Shown in pieces: positions 45,027-53,885 of a stretch of 64,000 nt of DNA. The notes under the pieces are model-generated. The model was not told the origin of the DNA and did not search any database. It saw only the letters and a program-made list of their open reading frames with translations. Numbering within the stretch: the first letter of the stretch is position 1; each line of letters begins with the position of its first letter. The position numbers and the translations under genes were made by a program. The stretch is from Vibrio hepatarius (GTDB taxonomy: Bacteria; Pseudomonadota; Gammaproteobacteria; Enterobacterales; Vibrionaceae): positions 62,001-126,000 of the forward strand of contig NZ_JAHKPM010000060.1 of assembly GCF_018860525.1 (NCBI RefSeq), read 5' to 3'.

Positions 45027-45536
45027 TTATTTGGTTACGCGTAAAACAGGCGTTTCACCAACTGAAACGGTACCAGACAGTTTGTTTAGTTCTTTGATTT
45101 CATCCATGTTTGAAATGACAACAGGAGTTAATGTTGACTTAGCTTGCTCTTCAAGAAGTGCAAGATCAAACTCAATGATTGTGTCGCCAGCTTTTACTGT
45201 TTGACCTTCTTCAGCGATGCGATTAAAACCTTGACCTTTAAGTTCAACGGTATCGATACCAAAGTGAACGAACAGCTCTACGCCTTCATCTGATTCTATT
45301 GAGAAAGCGTGATTGGTTTCAAAAATTTTGCCAATAGTACCGTTAACAGGAGCTACCATCTTGGTGCCAGAAGGTTTGATAGCAATACCGTCTCCGACGA
45401 TTTTTTCAGCGAAAACAACATCTGGCACATCTTCAATATTTACGATTTCACCAGATAGAGGCGCAATGATTTCAATTGCATCTGCGTCAGCGCTGTCGTC
45501 AGATACTAGCTTCTTAAGTTTGTCAAACAGACCCAT
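45027..45536 (-). CDS. crr: PTS glucose-specific EIIA component
   Basis: 169 residues. His76 (TNHAFS) and phosphorylated His91 (ELFVHFGIDTVEL) are in E. coli positions. Accepts phosphate from HPr and gives it to IIB domains; here it should serve TreB, which lacks IIA. It also regulates adenylate cyclase and non-PTS permeases. Third gene after ptsH-ptsI, 106 bases behind ptsI. Confidence 0.98.
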   Translation of the reverse strand: MGLFDKLKKLVSDDSADADAIEIIAPLSGEIVNIEDVPDVVFAEKIVGDGIAIKPSGTKMVAPVNGTIGKIFETNHAFSIESDEGVELFVHFGIDTVELKGQGFNRIAEEGQTVKAGDTIIEFDLALLEEQAKSTLTPVVISNMDEIKELNKLSGTVSVGETPVLRVTK

Positions 45537-45642
45537 TGTGTCATGCTCCTAACGTTTTTGTTCAATTCTGTCGAATTATAGTATACCAATCTCAGAAGAT
45601 AGACGACTATTTTTAGCCGACTATCTTATTAGTATCAGTTAA

Positions 45643-47367
45643 TTATTGAGATTTTTCTGCAATAAATTTTTCTACAGTAGCTTCAATTTCCGCAGAGGTT
45701 GGTAAAGCAAGCGCTTGTTGAGCCATAGCTTTTACTTCACTGAAGTTTGAATTACGAATGACTTTCTTCACTTTAGGGATAGAAATACCACTCATTGAGA
45801 ACTCATCTAACCCCATTCCGAGAAGTAGCAGCGTCGCTCTTTCATCACCAGCCAGCTCGCCGCACATACCTGTCCATTTCCCTTCTGCATGTGAAGCATC
45901 AATCACTTGCTTAATTACATTTAATACCGCAGGGGATAATGGGTTATATAAGTGAGAAATCATCTCGTTGCCACGATCCACGGCAAGAGTGTATTGGGTT
46001 AGGTCATTGGTGCCGATTGAGAAGAAAGTTACTTCTTTAGCTAAGTGATGAGCAATAACAGCAGCGGCTGGCGTTTCAACCATAACACCGATTTCGATGT
46101 TTTCATCGAATGCATGCCCTTCGTTACGTAGCTCTACTTTATATTCTTCAATGGCTTTTTTAAGTTCACGTATTTCTTCAACCGCGATGATCATTGGGAA
46201 CATGATACGCAGTTTCCCATGCGCTGAAGCACGCAGTATACCACGTAACTGATCACGCAGGATATCACGGCGATCTAAGCTGATACGTATCGCTCGCCAA
46301 CCTAAGAAAGGGTTCATTTCCTGTGGCAAATCCATGTATGGCAGATCTTTATCGCCACCAATATCCATAGTACGAATGATGACAGCTTCACCATTCATCG
46401 CTTCTGCAACTTCTTTGTAGGCTTGGTATTGCTCTTCTTCAGTGGGGAGAGCATCACGGTCCATAAATAAGAACTCGGTACGATACAGCCCCACACCTTC
46501 GCCGCCATTTCGTAAAATGCCGTCACAATCTTTAACTGTACCAATGTTACCGCATACTTCGACACGGTGACCATCTAGTGTTTCAGCGTGAAGGTCTTTT
46601 AGCTTAGCAAGTTCTTCTTTTTCAGCGATGAAGGCAGCTTTGACTGCTTTTGCTTCTTCAAGCTCTTTCTCTGATGGATTAATAACAACTTTGTTATTCA
46701 TTGCGTCGAGAATCAGAATATCACCGTTTTTGACTTGCTTAGTGATGTTGTTTGTACCTACGATAGCCGGAAGTTCAAGGGAGCGAGCCATGATAGAAGT
46801 GTGTGACGTGCGCCCACCAATATCACAGGCAAATCCTAGCACGTAGTCTAGATTAATTTGTGCAGTCTCAGATGGAGTAAGATCGTAAGCAACAAGAATG
46901 ACCTCTTGATTAATATCACTTAAAGACACGATATTAATGCCGAGTGCATTTTTCACAAAGCGAGAGCCAATATCACGGATATCTGTTGCACGTTCTTTCA
47001 AATATTCGTCATCGAGTGATTCGAGAGCCACTGCTTGTTCTTCGATAACAGTGTGGATAGCATTATCAGCATGCATCTTGTCATTTTTAATCAGAGCAAG
47101 GATTTCTTCTTCTAGCTCTTCATCTTCAAGAAGCATAATGTGACCTTCAAAGATCGCTTCTTTTTCTTCACCAAATGTTTCCAGCGCTTTTTGCTTAATA
47201 ATCTCAAGCTGAGCCGTTGATTTATCGCGTGCTTCAAAGAAACATGCAACTTCAGTTTCGACTTGCGCATCAGTTATAGAGTTGGTGTTTAGGACAATTT
47301 CATCTTCTTGAAGGAGTAGTGCTTTACCAATAGCAATACCTGGAGATGCTAGGATGCCTGAAATCAT
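45643..47367 (-). CDS. ptsI: PTS enzyme I
   Basis: Phosphoenolpyruvate-protein phosphotransferase, 574 residues. Active-site histidine in GGRTSHTSIMARSLELPA near residue 190; TMDIGGDKDLPYMDLPQEMN and FFSIGTNDLTQYTLAVDRGN form the PEP site, and GKWTGMCGELAGDE carries the catalytic cysteine. Starts the PTS cascade. Confidence 0.98.
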   Translation of the reverse strand: MISGILASPGIAIGKALLLQEDEIVLNTNSITDAQVETEVACFFEARDKSTAQLEIIKQKALETFGEEKEAIFEGHIMLLEDEELEEEILALIKNDKMHADNAIHTVIEEQAVALESLDDEYLKERATDIRDIGSRFVKNALGINIVSLSDINQEVILVAYDLTPSETAQINLDYVLGFACDIGGRTSHTSIMARSLELPAIVGTNNITKQVKNGDILILDAMNNKVVINPSEKELEEAKAVKAAFIAEKEELAKLKDLHAETLDGHRVEVCGNIGTVKDCDGILRNGGEGVGLYRTEFLFMDRDALPTEEEQYQAYKEVAEAMNGEAVIIRTMDIGGDKDLPYMDLPQEMNPFLGWRAIRISLDRRDILRDQLRGILRASAHGKLRIMFPMIIAVEEIRELKKAIEEYKVELRNEGHAFDENIEIGVMVETPAAAVIAHHLAKEVTFFSIGTNDLTQYTLAVDRGNEMISHLYNPLSPAVLNVIKQVIDASHAEGKWTGMCGELAGDERATLLLLGMGLDEFSMSGISIPKVKKVIRNSNFSEVKAMAQQALALPTSAEIEATVEKFIAEKSQ

Positions 47368-47457
47368 AGCCTTACCTTAAAGTGGTCAACTTAAAAACGG
47401 GAGAAAAATGGGTGCGCTAACGATAATCTTTAGCTTATGTTCGGGTTTATTTCCAAC

Positions 47458-47487
47458 AAAGCCATTTCATTTTTACAAAATGGCTTT
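47458..47487 (-). terminator. Hairpin in the ptsH-ptsI gap
   Basis: AAAGCCATTT (47458-47467) pairs perfectly with AAATGGCTTT (47478-47487). It lies 17 bases after the ptsH stop in a 137-base gap and is followed on the minus strand by GTTGGAAAT, not a strong T run. Partial termination would make more HPr than enzyme I. Confidence 0.5.
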
Positions 47488-47504
47488 AGAAATGCGAGAT
47501 CGGA

Positions 47505-47762
47505 TTAGTGTAGTTGGTCCATTAGAGCAACAAGGTGATCTACAGCTTCCTGAGCTTGAGGGCCTTCTGCTGAGATGGTTACTTGAGTTCCTTTAACTAG
47601 ACCCAATGTTTGTAGCTTAAATAAGCTCTTTGCACTAGCACTCTTACCATTAGAAGTCACAGTAATATCCGCATCAAAGCCTTTCGCCTCTTTTACGAAT
47701 TGTGCAGCTGGACGAGTGTGAAGGCCATTTTCTGCAGTGATTTCTACTTGCTTCTCGTACAT
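47505..47762 (-). CDS. ptsH: Phosphocarrier protein HPr
   Basis: 85 residues, E. coli size. His15 (ENGLHTRPAAQF) carries the phosphate; Ser46 (SASAKSLFKLQ) is conserved. First gene of ptsH-ptsI-crr, with the promoter in the gap to cysK. Confidence 0.98.
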   Translation of the reverse strand: MYEKQVEITAENGLHTRPAAQFVKEAKGFDADITVTSNGKSASAKSLFKLQTLGLVKGTQVTISAEGPQAQEAVDHLVALMDQLH

Positions 47763-48062
47763 GTATTATACCCCAAATTGATTTATATTTTGATAGATTC
47801 TTAATCAGACTCAGCTTAACCTTTAAATGAATGTCGTGACAAATGCACGATGCTCAATTAGTGTCATAAGTTATCTTGATTGCAAATTTTTCAGATATGA
47901 TTTCGATCTGTGCCGGATTTCATAACCGATGCTAATTCTGGCTTCTCTTTTATTTTGAAGCTAAAAATAAAACTGACCCGATATTACCAAAGGTGAGTCA
48001 GGGATCAACAAAAAAGCCCCATTTAGGGGCTTTTTTCGATGAAAAATTGATTTCGTCACGTA
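47763..48062. other. cysK-ptsH intergenic region
   Basis: 300 bases with no gene. It holds the cysK terminator (48010-48036) and presumably the pts promoter and leader on the minus strand. The imperfect palindrome TCGTGACAAATGCACGA (47834-47850) is one base too short between half-sites for a canonical CRP site. Confidence 0.5.
48010..48036 (-). terminator. Terminator of cysK
   Basis: AAAAAAGCCCC (48010-48020) pairs perfectly with GGGGCTTTTTT (48026-48036), loop 5 nt, on the minus strand 26 bases past the cysK stop. Confidence 0.92.
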
Positions 48063-49031
48063 TTACTGATGATTCTCTTTTTCTGTGAAGATACCAGCAA
48101 ATAGAGCTGAGCTCAAATAACGTTCACCTGAGCTTGGTAGAACAGTGACTATGGTTTTCCCTTTAAATTCAGGTAGCTCTGATATTCTGTTTGCGGCTAC
48201 GACAGCAGCCCCCGAAGAAATACCAGCTAAAATCCCTTCTTCTTCCATTAGGCGTCTTGTCATAGTGATGGCTTCTTCTGAAGTTACCTGTTCAACGCGG
48301 TCAATTAGCTCTAAATCAAGGTTACCAGGGATAAATCCAGCTCCGATACCTTGAATCTTGTGCGGTGCGGGTTGAATTTCTTCACCTGCTAGAGCTTGAG
48401 TAATTACCGGAGACTCGGCTGGTTCAACAGCGACAGAAACAATGTTTTTCCCTTTCTCAGTTTTGATATAGCGGCTTGTTCCGGTAATTGTTCCTCCGGT
48501 ACCAACTCCAGCGATAAATACATCGATTTGTCCATCTGTGGCATCCCAAATTTCAGGCCCAGTGGTTTTTTCATGAATTTCAGGGTTTGCAGGGTTGTTG
48601 AATTGTTGGAGTAACAGATATTTTTCAGGTGCAGCTGCGACAATTTCTTCGGCTTTAGCAATTGCGCCTTTCATTCCTTTTGCCGCCTCAGTTAGCTCGA
48701 GATTTGCCCCTAAAGCTTTTAGTAGCTTGCGGCGTTCAAGACTCATCGACTCTGGCATTGTCAGTGTCAGTTTATAGCCACGAGCTGCCGCTACGAAGGC
48801 TAATGCAATACCAGTATTACCGCTGGTTGGCTCGACAAGTTCTATGCCTGGGTTAAGCTTGCCTGCTTTTTCTGCTTCCCAGATCATGTTGGCACCGATG
48901 CGGCATTTAACACTAAAGCTTGGATTTCGAGCCTCTATTTTTGCCAAAACCTTACCTTTACTCACTTTATTGAGACGGACCAGAGGCGTGTTTCCTATGG
49001 TAAGAGAGTTATCTTCGTAGATTTTGCTCAT
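48063..49031 (-). CDS. cysK: Cysteine synthase A
   Basis: O-acetylserine sulfhydrylase with PLP. 322 residues. Lys42 (SFSVKCRIGANM) binds PLP; EPTSGNTGIALAFVAA, GVGTGGTITGTSRYI and GISSGAAVVAA are conserved. In E. coli cysK is CysB-controlled and next to cysZ, the same here, although a 331-base gap separates them. Confidence 0.97.
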   Translation of the reverse strand: MSKIYEDNSLTIGNTPLVRLNKVSKGKVLAKIEARNPSFSVKCRIGANMIWEAEKAGKLNPGIELVEPTSGNTGIALAFVAAARGYKLTLTMPESMSLERRKLLKALGANLELTEAAKGMKGAIAKAEEIVAAAPEKYLLLQQFNNPANPEIHEKTTGPEIWDATDGQIDVFIAGVGTGGTITGTSRYIKTEKGKNIVSVAVEPAESPVITQALAGEEIQPAPHKIQGIGAGFIPGNLDLELIDRVEQVTSEEAITMTRRLMEEEGILAGISSGAAVVAANRISELPEFKGKTIVTVLPSSGERYLSSALFAGIFTEKENHQ

Positions 49032-49362
49032 GTTGTGATCCTTCGTTTGTTGAGTGCTTATTGGGCTGTGAAAATTATCGTGGTAATAAGCGATATAGCT
49101 GGTTCGTTAAAAACTGTATGGATAGAAGAGTAGGCTAGCAACAAAACCTAGAGAAGGATTAAAAAGTTATAACTTATTAGAATGAGATGAAGTGCATGTT
49201 ATTTAACACACGAGTGCTGTCTTTCGAACTAAAATTAATAGCAAAGGTCAACATGTTTAAAGCCCCCGATGTGCATTTTAAACATGTTGACCTTTGAATC
49301 GATGTTAATTGAGCGAATTGTTCGGTTCTATAGAGCGATGGAACATATTCATAATCAATAGT
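49032..49362. other. cysK-cysZ intergenic region
   Basis: 331 bases, no gene. The right part holds a perfect 19-bp inverted repeat (listed separately). The left part should hold the cysK promoter on the minus strand; I cannot define a CysB site by eye. Confidence 0.5.
49243..49295. repeat. Perfect 19-bp inverted repeat
   Basis: AAAGGTCAACATGTTTAAA (49243-49261) is exactly the reverse complement of 49277-49295, with a 15-base loop containing GCCCCCGATGTGCAT. It is 68 bases past the cysZ stop. Each arm itself contains the palindrome AACATGTT. No T run follows on either strand, so it is unlike an ordinary terminator. Confidence 0.9.
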
Positions 49363-50100
49363 CTATCGTTTAAACTCTGTTACCCAAATCGCTGTTGCAC
49401 CGCATACAGCAACAGGCATAACAATGAGATTTAATACAGGTATGGTGGTAAAAATAGCCACTAACCCGCCAAAGCTGTATGCTTTAGTTTGCTTTTGCTT
49501 CAAATTGCTACGCATTTCGTTAAAAGAGACTTTGTGGTTATCGAACGGATAATCACAATATTGAATAGCCAGCATCCAAGAAGCAAAAGCAAACCAAAGA
49601 ATAGGTCCTAGTGTTTGGCCTAATCCGGGAATCAATAGCAAAAGAAATAGGCCAAGAGCTTTTGGCAAAACATAAACCAGTTTTCGCCATTCTCTGGCAA
49701 GAATTCTCGGTGTGTCTTTGACAACAGCCAGTATACTATCATCATTGACTTTTTGACCGGTGAGATATTCTTCTACTTTCTCTGCCAGTAGGCCATTGAA
49801 GGGGGCAGCGACAAAATTTGCCAATGTACTAAAAAAATAAGAAAAAGTTGCGAGTATGGTCACTACTAATATTGGCCATAGTATATAACTTAACCAAGAG
49901 AGGAAATTTGGTAATTGCCCCATTAGCTGCTCAATCCAAGTATCTAAATGAGTAAACAGGTAGAGTAAGGCTCCGCCAATGAGCAGAATATTAGCAATTA
50001 GGGGAAGGATTACGAACTGACGTATCCCAGGTGTTACAGCGAGCTCTAAGCCGTAAAAGAAGTAACCGAAGCCGGAGCGATGTTGTGTTTTTGAATTCAT
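49363..50100 (-). CDS. cysZ: Sulfate transporter CysZ
   Basis: 245 residues with about four hydrophobic helices (residues 25-50, 65-95, 140-175, 205-235). GFGYFFYGLELAVTPGIRQF and LPKALGLFLLLLIPGLGQTL match CysZ. Imports sulfate for cysteine synthesis. A poor ribosome site and a 19-bp tandem duplication lie immediately before the ATG. Confidence 0.92.
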   Translation of the reverse strand: MNSKTQHRSGFGYFFYGLELAVTPGIRQFVILPLIANILLIGGALLYLFTHLDTWIEQLMGQLPNFLSWLSYILWPILVVTILATFSYFFSTLANFVAAPFNGLLAEKVEEYLTGQKVNDDSILAVVKDTPRILAREWRKLVYVLPKALGLFLLLLIPGLGQTLGPILWFAFASWMLAIQYCDYPFDNHKVSFNEMRSNLKQKQTKAYSFGGLVAIFTTIPVLNLIVMPVAVCGATAIWVTEFKR

Positions 50101-50138
50101 AAGTTTTGTCTAAGTAATTAAGTTTTGTCTGAGTAATG
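50101..50138. repeat. 19-bp tandem duplication at the cysZ start
   Basis: AAGTTTTGTCTAAGTAATT (50101-50119) is followed directly by AAGTTTTGTCTGAGTAATG (50120-50138), two mismatches. On the minus strand it forms the bases just before the cysZ ATG. Confidence 0.85.
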
Positions 50139-50327
50139 ATGTAAAAATGAACGCTTTCTATCATAACAAGAAAAAAGCGTGTTCAAAATCACAACATTGT
50201 ATGAACTTCTCACATTAAGCTGTTCTAAAACAGGTGTGAGTTTTGATAGAGTTGGTTAGAGAAGGTTTAATAAGGCTCGATAAGTTCGTTCACGAACTAA
50301 ATGTATCGATTAATTTGAGAGTGAAAC

Positions 50328-51203
50328 ATGCAGGAATTGCGATTTGTACTCATAATCGTCGGAGCGATAGCGATTGCAGCGTTATTGTTTCACGGCTTAT
50401 GGACAAGCAAAAAAGAAGTTAAAGCTAAGTTTGGCAGTAGGCCACTTCGTAAGTTAGATGTGAACAAAAGCAAAGGCATTGAGCCCGAGCACGAAGTTGC
50501 GCCGGAAGACGATTTTGAAATTATTCGTAAGGAGCGTAAAGAGCCAGACTTTATGCAAGACAATATCGTCGCTGATCCTCTGATTGACGGCTATCCTGAA
50601 CCAGAAGCAGATCAGCCTTTTGTCTCAAATTCTGAGATGAAAGTGGCAGATGTGGGTATGGATGACCTTTTAGTCTCCACGGCGTCGGTTGATGAGATTG
50701 ATCCTTTTGTTAGTCAAACTCAGCACTCAGTTGCCAATGAACCTGAAGATGAGCCTGAAAAGCTTGCTTCACCACAACAGAATATGCAGGTTATTGTACT
50801 TAATGTTCATTGTGCAGGTGCAGAACCTCTAGTTGGAACTAAGTTGTTTGACAGTATGCAGCAAAATGGTTTGTTATACGGTGAAATGGATATCTTCCAT
50901 CGTCATTCTGACTTGTCTGGAACGGGTAATGTACTGTTTAGTGTCGCAAATATGATGCAACCTGGTACACTTGCCCATACCGATCCTGCTGAGTTTAACA
51001 CTAAAGGTATTTCATTTTTTATGACCTTACCTTGCTATGGCGATCCTGAACAAAATTTTAAATTGATGCTCAAAACTGCTCAGCAAATTGCGGATGATCT
51101 CGGTGCCAATGTACTTGATGATGGACGTAACTTGATGACGCCTAATCGTTTAGATGCGTATCGATCCCAGATTAAGGAATTCAAGACTTTACAAAGTGCC
51201 TGA
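50328..51203 (+). CDS. zipA: Cell division protein ZipA
   Basis: Anchors FtsZ to the membrane. 291 residues. N-terminal helix LRFVLIIVGAIAIAALLFHG, an acidic/proline-containing linker (about 40-155), then the FtsZ-binding domain (VIVLNVHCAGAEPLVGTKLF to the end). Upstream of ligA as in E. coli, and divergent from cysZ. Its own terminator separates it from ligA. Confidence 0.96.
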   Translation: MQELRFVLIIVGAIAIAALLFHGLWTSKKEVKAKFGSRPLRKLDVNKSKGIEPEHEVAPEDDFEIIRKERKEPDFMQDNIVADPLIDGYPEPEADQPFVSNSEMKVADVGMDDLLVSTASVDEIDPFVSQTQHSVANEPEDEPEKLASPQQNMQVIVLNVHCAGAEPLVGTKLFDSMQQNGLLYGEMDIFHRHSDLSGTGNVLFSVANMMQPGTLAHTDPAEFNTKGISFFMTLPCYGDPEQNFKLMLKTAQQIADDLGANVLDDGRNLMTPNRLDAYRSQIKEFKTLQSA

Positions 51204-51222
51204 ATAAGAGAATATTCCCTCC

Positions 51223-51251
51223 AAGGCTCCGAATGTCGGAGCCTTTCTTTT
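51223..51251 (+). terminator. Terminator of zipA
   Basis: AAGGCTCCGA (51223-51232) pairs perfectly with TCGGAGCCTT (51236-51245), loop ATG, followed by TCTTTTT. Confidence 0.9.
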
Positions 51252-51386
51252 TCGAGTTGCGGTTAAATATCTGAATTTAGAATTACAGTAACTTGAGTGA
51301 TGTGCCAATCTCATTTAACCTGCTGCGAATGAATTGCTGATTTTCAGCATTATAGAAGTTACTAACTGTTTAAAATAGAGTGAGTT

Positions 51387-53396
51387 ATGCCTCAAGATAT
51401 TCAAGAAACGCTTAATCAATTGCGTGAGATGCTGCATTACCATGGTGTGAAATATTACGTTGAAGATCATCCAGAGATCCCGGATGCGGAATATGATCGC
51501 CTGATGCGTGAATTGTTAGAGCTTGAGGCCAAACACCCTCAATTAATGAGCTTAGATTCACCTAGCCAGCGAGTGGGAGGACAACCACTTGATGGCTTTC
51601 AATCTGTTAAGCATGAGATAGCAATGCTATCTCTTGATAATGCTTTTGATGATAGTGAATTGGATGCTTTCTATAAGCGCATATTAGATCGCCTCTCTTT
51701 CTCAGATTTATCTCATTTCTGTTGTGAACCCAAGCTAGATGGATTAGCCGTTAGTCTATTGTATGAAGACGGTATATTGGTCCAAGCGGCTACTCGCGGT
51801 GATGGCTCCACAGGCGAAAATATTACAGAGAATGTCCGTACCATTAAATCAATACCATTGAAGTTAAGTGGCCGAGATTGGCCTCAACGTATAGAAGTCA
51901 GAGGTGAAGTATTTATGCCTAAACTCGGCTTTGAAAAATTGAATCAGCATGCACTTAAGAAGGGAGAAAAAGTCTTTGTTAACCCTCGTAATGCAGCCGC
52001 TGGTAGCTTGCGCCAACTCGATTCACGCATCACTGCAACACGGCCTCTGAGCTTTTACGCATACAGTGTTGGTGTTATTGAGGGGGGGATATTGTCGCAA
52101 AGCCATTATCAACGTTTTCTTCAATTGAAAGAGTGGGGATTACCTATGTGTCCTGAGACTCGTCATGTTTTAACCCTTTCAGAAGTTAAAGCCTACTATC
52201 AAGATATTTTGGTTCGTAGAGATGAATTAGCCTTTGAAATCGATGGTGTAGTCATCAAAGTTGATGATATCGCTTTGCAAGAGCAATTAGGCTTTGTTGC
52301 TCGTGCCCCTCGTTGGGCTATTGCTTATAAGTTCCCCGCTCAGGAAGAGGTCACTTTACTTAATGATGTCGAGTTTCAGGTTGGCCGGACGGGGGCAATT
52401 ACCCCTGTAGCCAAGCTTGAACCAGTATTTGTCGGTGGTGTTACTGTCAGCAATGCGACCTTGCATAATGCCGATGAAATTGCACGCCTTAAAGTCAAAA
52501 TTGGCGATAGCGTTATTGTTCGCCGTGCTGGAGATGTGATCCCGCAAATAGTGTCCTTTATTGAAGAACGCCGCCCTGATGATGCACGAGAAATTGTTTT
52601 TCCACTACATTGCCCAGTTTGCCATTCTCAAATTGAACGAGTCGCAGGAGAAGCAGTGGCAAGATGTTCGGGAGGTTTATTCTGTCAAGCACAAAGGAAA
52701 GAGGCATTGAAGCATTTTGTATCGCGTAAGGCTTTGGATGTTGATGGATTAGGCGAGAAAGTAATTGAGCAGCTTGTAGACCGTGAGATGGTTACGACGC
52801 CCGCTGACTTATTTAAGTTATCAGCTGGAGTGATCACTGTACTTGATCGAATGGGGCCCAAATCGGCACAAAATGTAGTTGATGCACTGAATAAGGCGAA
52901 ATCGACGACTTTAGCTCGTTTCCTATACTCGCTTGGTATTCGTGAAGTAGGTGAAGCGACAGCAGCCAATCTTGCCCAACACTTTAAAACTCTTGCCAAG
53001 ATCAAAGTAGCATCACATGAGCAACTTATCGAGGTATCAGATATCGGCAGTATCGTTGCTAGCCATATCATTGCTTTCTTTGCTCAGGAGAAAAATCAGC
53101 AAGTGATTGAAGATCTGATTGCTCAAGGGATTACTTGGCCTGATATTGACGATCAAAAGCAGGATGTTCCCCAGCCTCTTATGGGTAAGGTTGTGGTATT
53201 AACGGGCTCTTTATCCCAGCTATCTCGTGATAACGCCAAAGCCGCTTTACAAAGTCTTGGAGCAAAGGTAACTGGGAGCGTTAGTAAGAAAACGGATATT
53301 TTATTTGCTGGCGAAAATGCGGGTTCCAAATTGGCTAAAGCGCAGGAGTTGGGCGTTGAAATTAAAACTGAGCAAGACCTTATTGATTTAATATAA
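51387..53396 (+). CDS. ligA: NAD-dependent DNA ligase
   Basis: 669 residues. Adenylated Lys116 in CCEPKLDGLAVSLLYEDG; NTase domain to about 315, OB fold (EFQVGRTGAITPVAKLEPV), four-cysteine zinc finger (HCPVCHSQIERVAGEAVARC, then GLFCQAQ), HhH region (FLYSLGIREVGEATAANLAQ) and C-terminal BRCT domain from about 590. Seals nicks in replication and repair. Closed by a strong terminator. Confidence 0.98.
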   Translation: MPQDIQETLNQLREMLHYHGVKYYVEDHPEIPDAEYDRLMRELLELEAKHPQLMSLDSPSQRVGGQPLDGFQSVKHEIAMLSLDNAFDDSELDAFYKRILDRLSFSDLSHFCCEPKLDGLAVSLLYEDGILVQAATRGDGSTGENITENVRTIKSIPLKLSGRDWPQRIEVRGEVFMPKLGFEKLNQHALKKGEKVFVNPRNAAAGSLRQLDSRITATRPLSFYAYSVGVIEGGILSQSHYQRFLQLKEWGLPMCPETRHVLTLSEVKAYYQDILVRRDELAFEIDGVVIKVDDIALQEQLGFVARAPRWAIAYKFPAQEEVTLLNDVEFQVGRTGAITPVAKLEPVFVGGVTVSNATLHNADEIARLKVKIGDSVIVRRAGDVIPQIVSFIEERRPDDAREIVFPLHCPVCHSQIERVAGEAVARCSGGLFCQAQRKEALKHFVSRKALDVDGLGEKVIEQLVDREMVTTPADLFKLSAGVITVLDRMGPKSAQNVVDALNKAKSTTLARFLYSLGIREVGEATAANLAQHFKTLAKIKVASHEQLIEVSDIGSIVASHIIAFFAQEKNQQVIEDLIAQGITWPDIDDQKQDVPQPLMGKVVVLTGSLSQLSRDNAKAALQSLGAKVTGSVSKKTDILFAGENAGSKLAKAQELGVEIKTEQDLIDLI

Positions 53397-53415
53397 GCTC
53401 CACTATTAGCTCGAA

Positions 53416-53442
53416 ACCACCTCAATCAGGTGGTTTTTTTTT
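53416..53442 (+). terminator. Terminator of ligA
   Basis: ACCACCT (53416-53422) pairs with AGGTGGT (53428-53434) and is followed by a run of eight T. Confidence 0.92.
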
Positions 53443-53885
53443 GTCGAAAAATATTGATGAATTTATTTGTTGCTAAAACAAGAAATAATGCAGTGATCTA
53501 AATCTAATTACTATAAAAGTGATCGTTATTATGGATCTTATGCGATCAAAATCTCAATTAAGCCATTGGGATTCTATTTTAAGTCTATGTTTTTAAAGTG
53601 TTAAAAGTTTTAATTGATGTTTTTATATTAAATATTTGAATAAAGTCACGATGTTGATAAAAGTTTGTATCAGGTCATAGTTCTTCATTTAAAGGCGAAT
53701 TTCTAATTGATATTTTTCGTTGCAAAGTTAGTCTTGATCGTGGATACATTGGGTTAAAAACCTAGTGACAAAGTAAAAAGTTATTCTCTCTTTCTCGCTT
53801 TTTACACAAGGAAAAAGTTCTCCCTTCGGCGGCCAACTTATGGTGAGAATATAAAAACAGCTATATCCACTTTTAGGAGTTTTCC
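53443..53885. other. Long leader region of the chitoporin gene
   Basis: 443 AT-rich bases with no protein gene. A weak CRP-like element, AGTGATCTAAATCTAA (53492-53507), and a pyrimidine/A-rich stretch before the ribosome site TTTAGGAG are visible. The length suits a regulated outer membrane porin, possibly with a long 5' leader, but I cannot place a promoter. Confidence 0.4.

Noticed and set aside
47834..47850. CRP site in the pts promoter region (TCGTGACAAATGCACGA)
   Set aside because: The half-sites are one base too close and lack the TGTGA/TCACA core.
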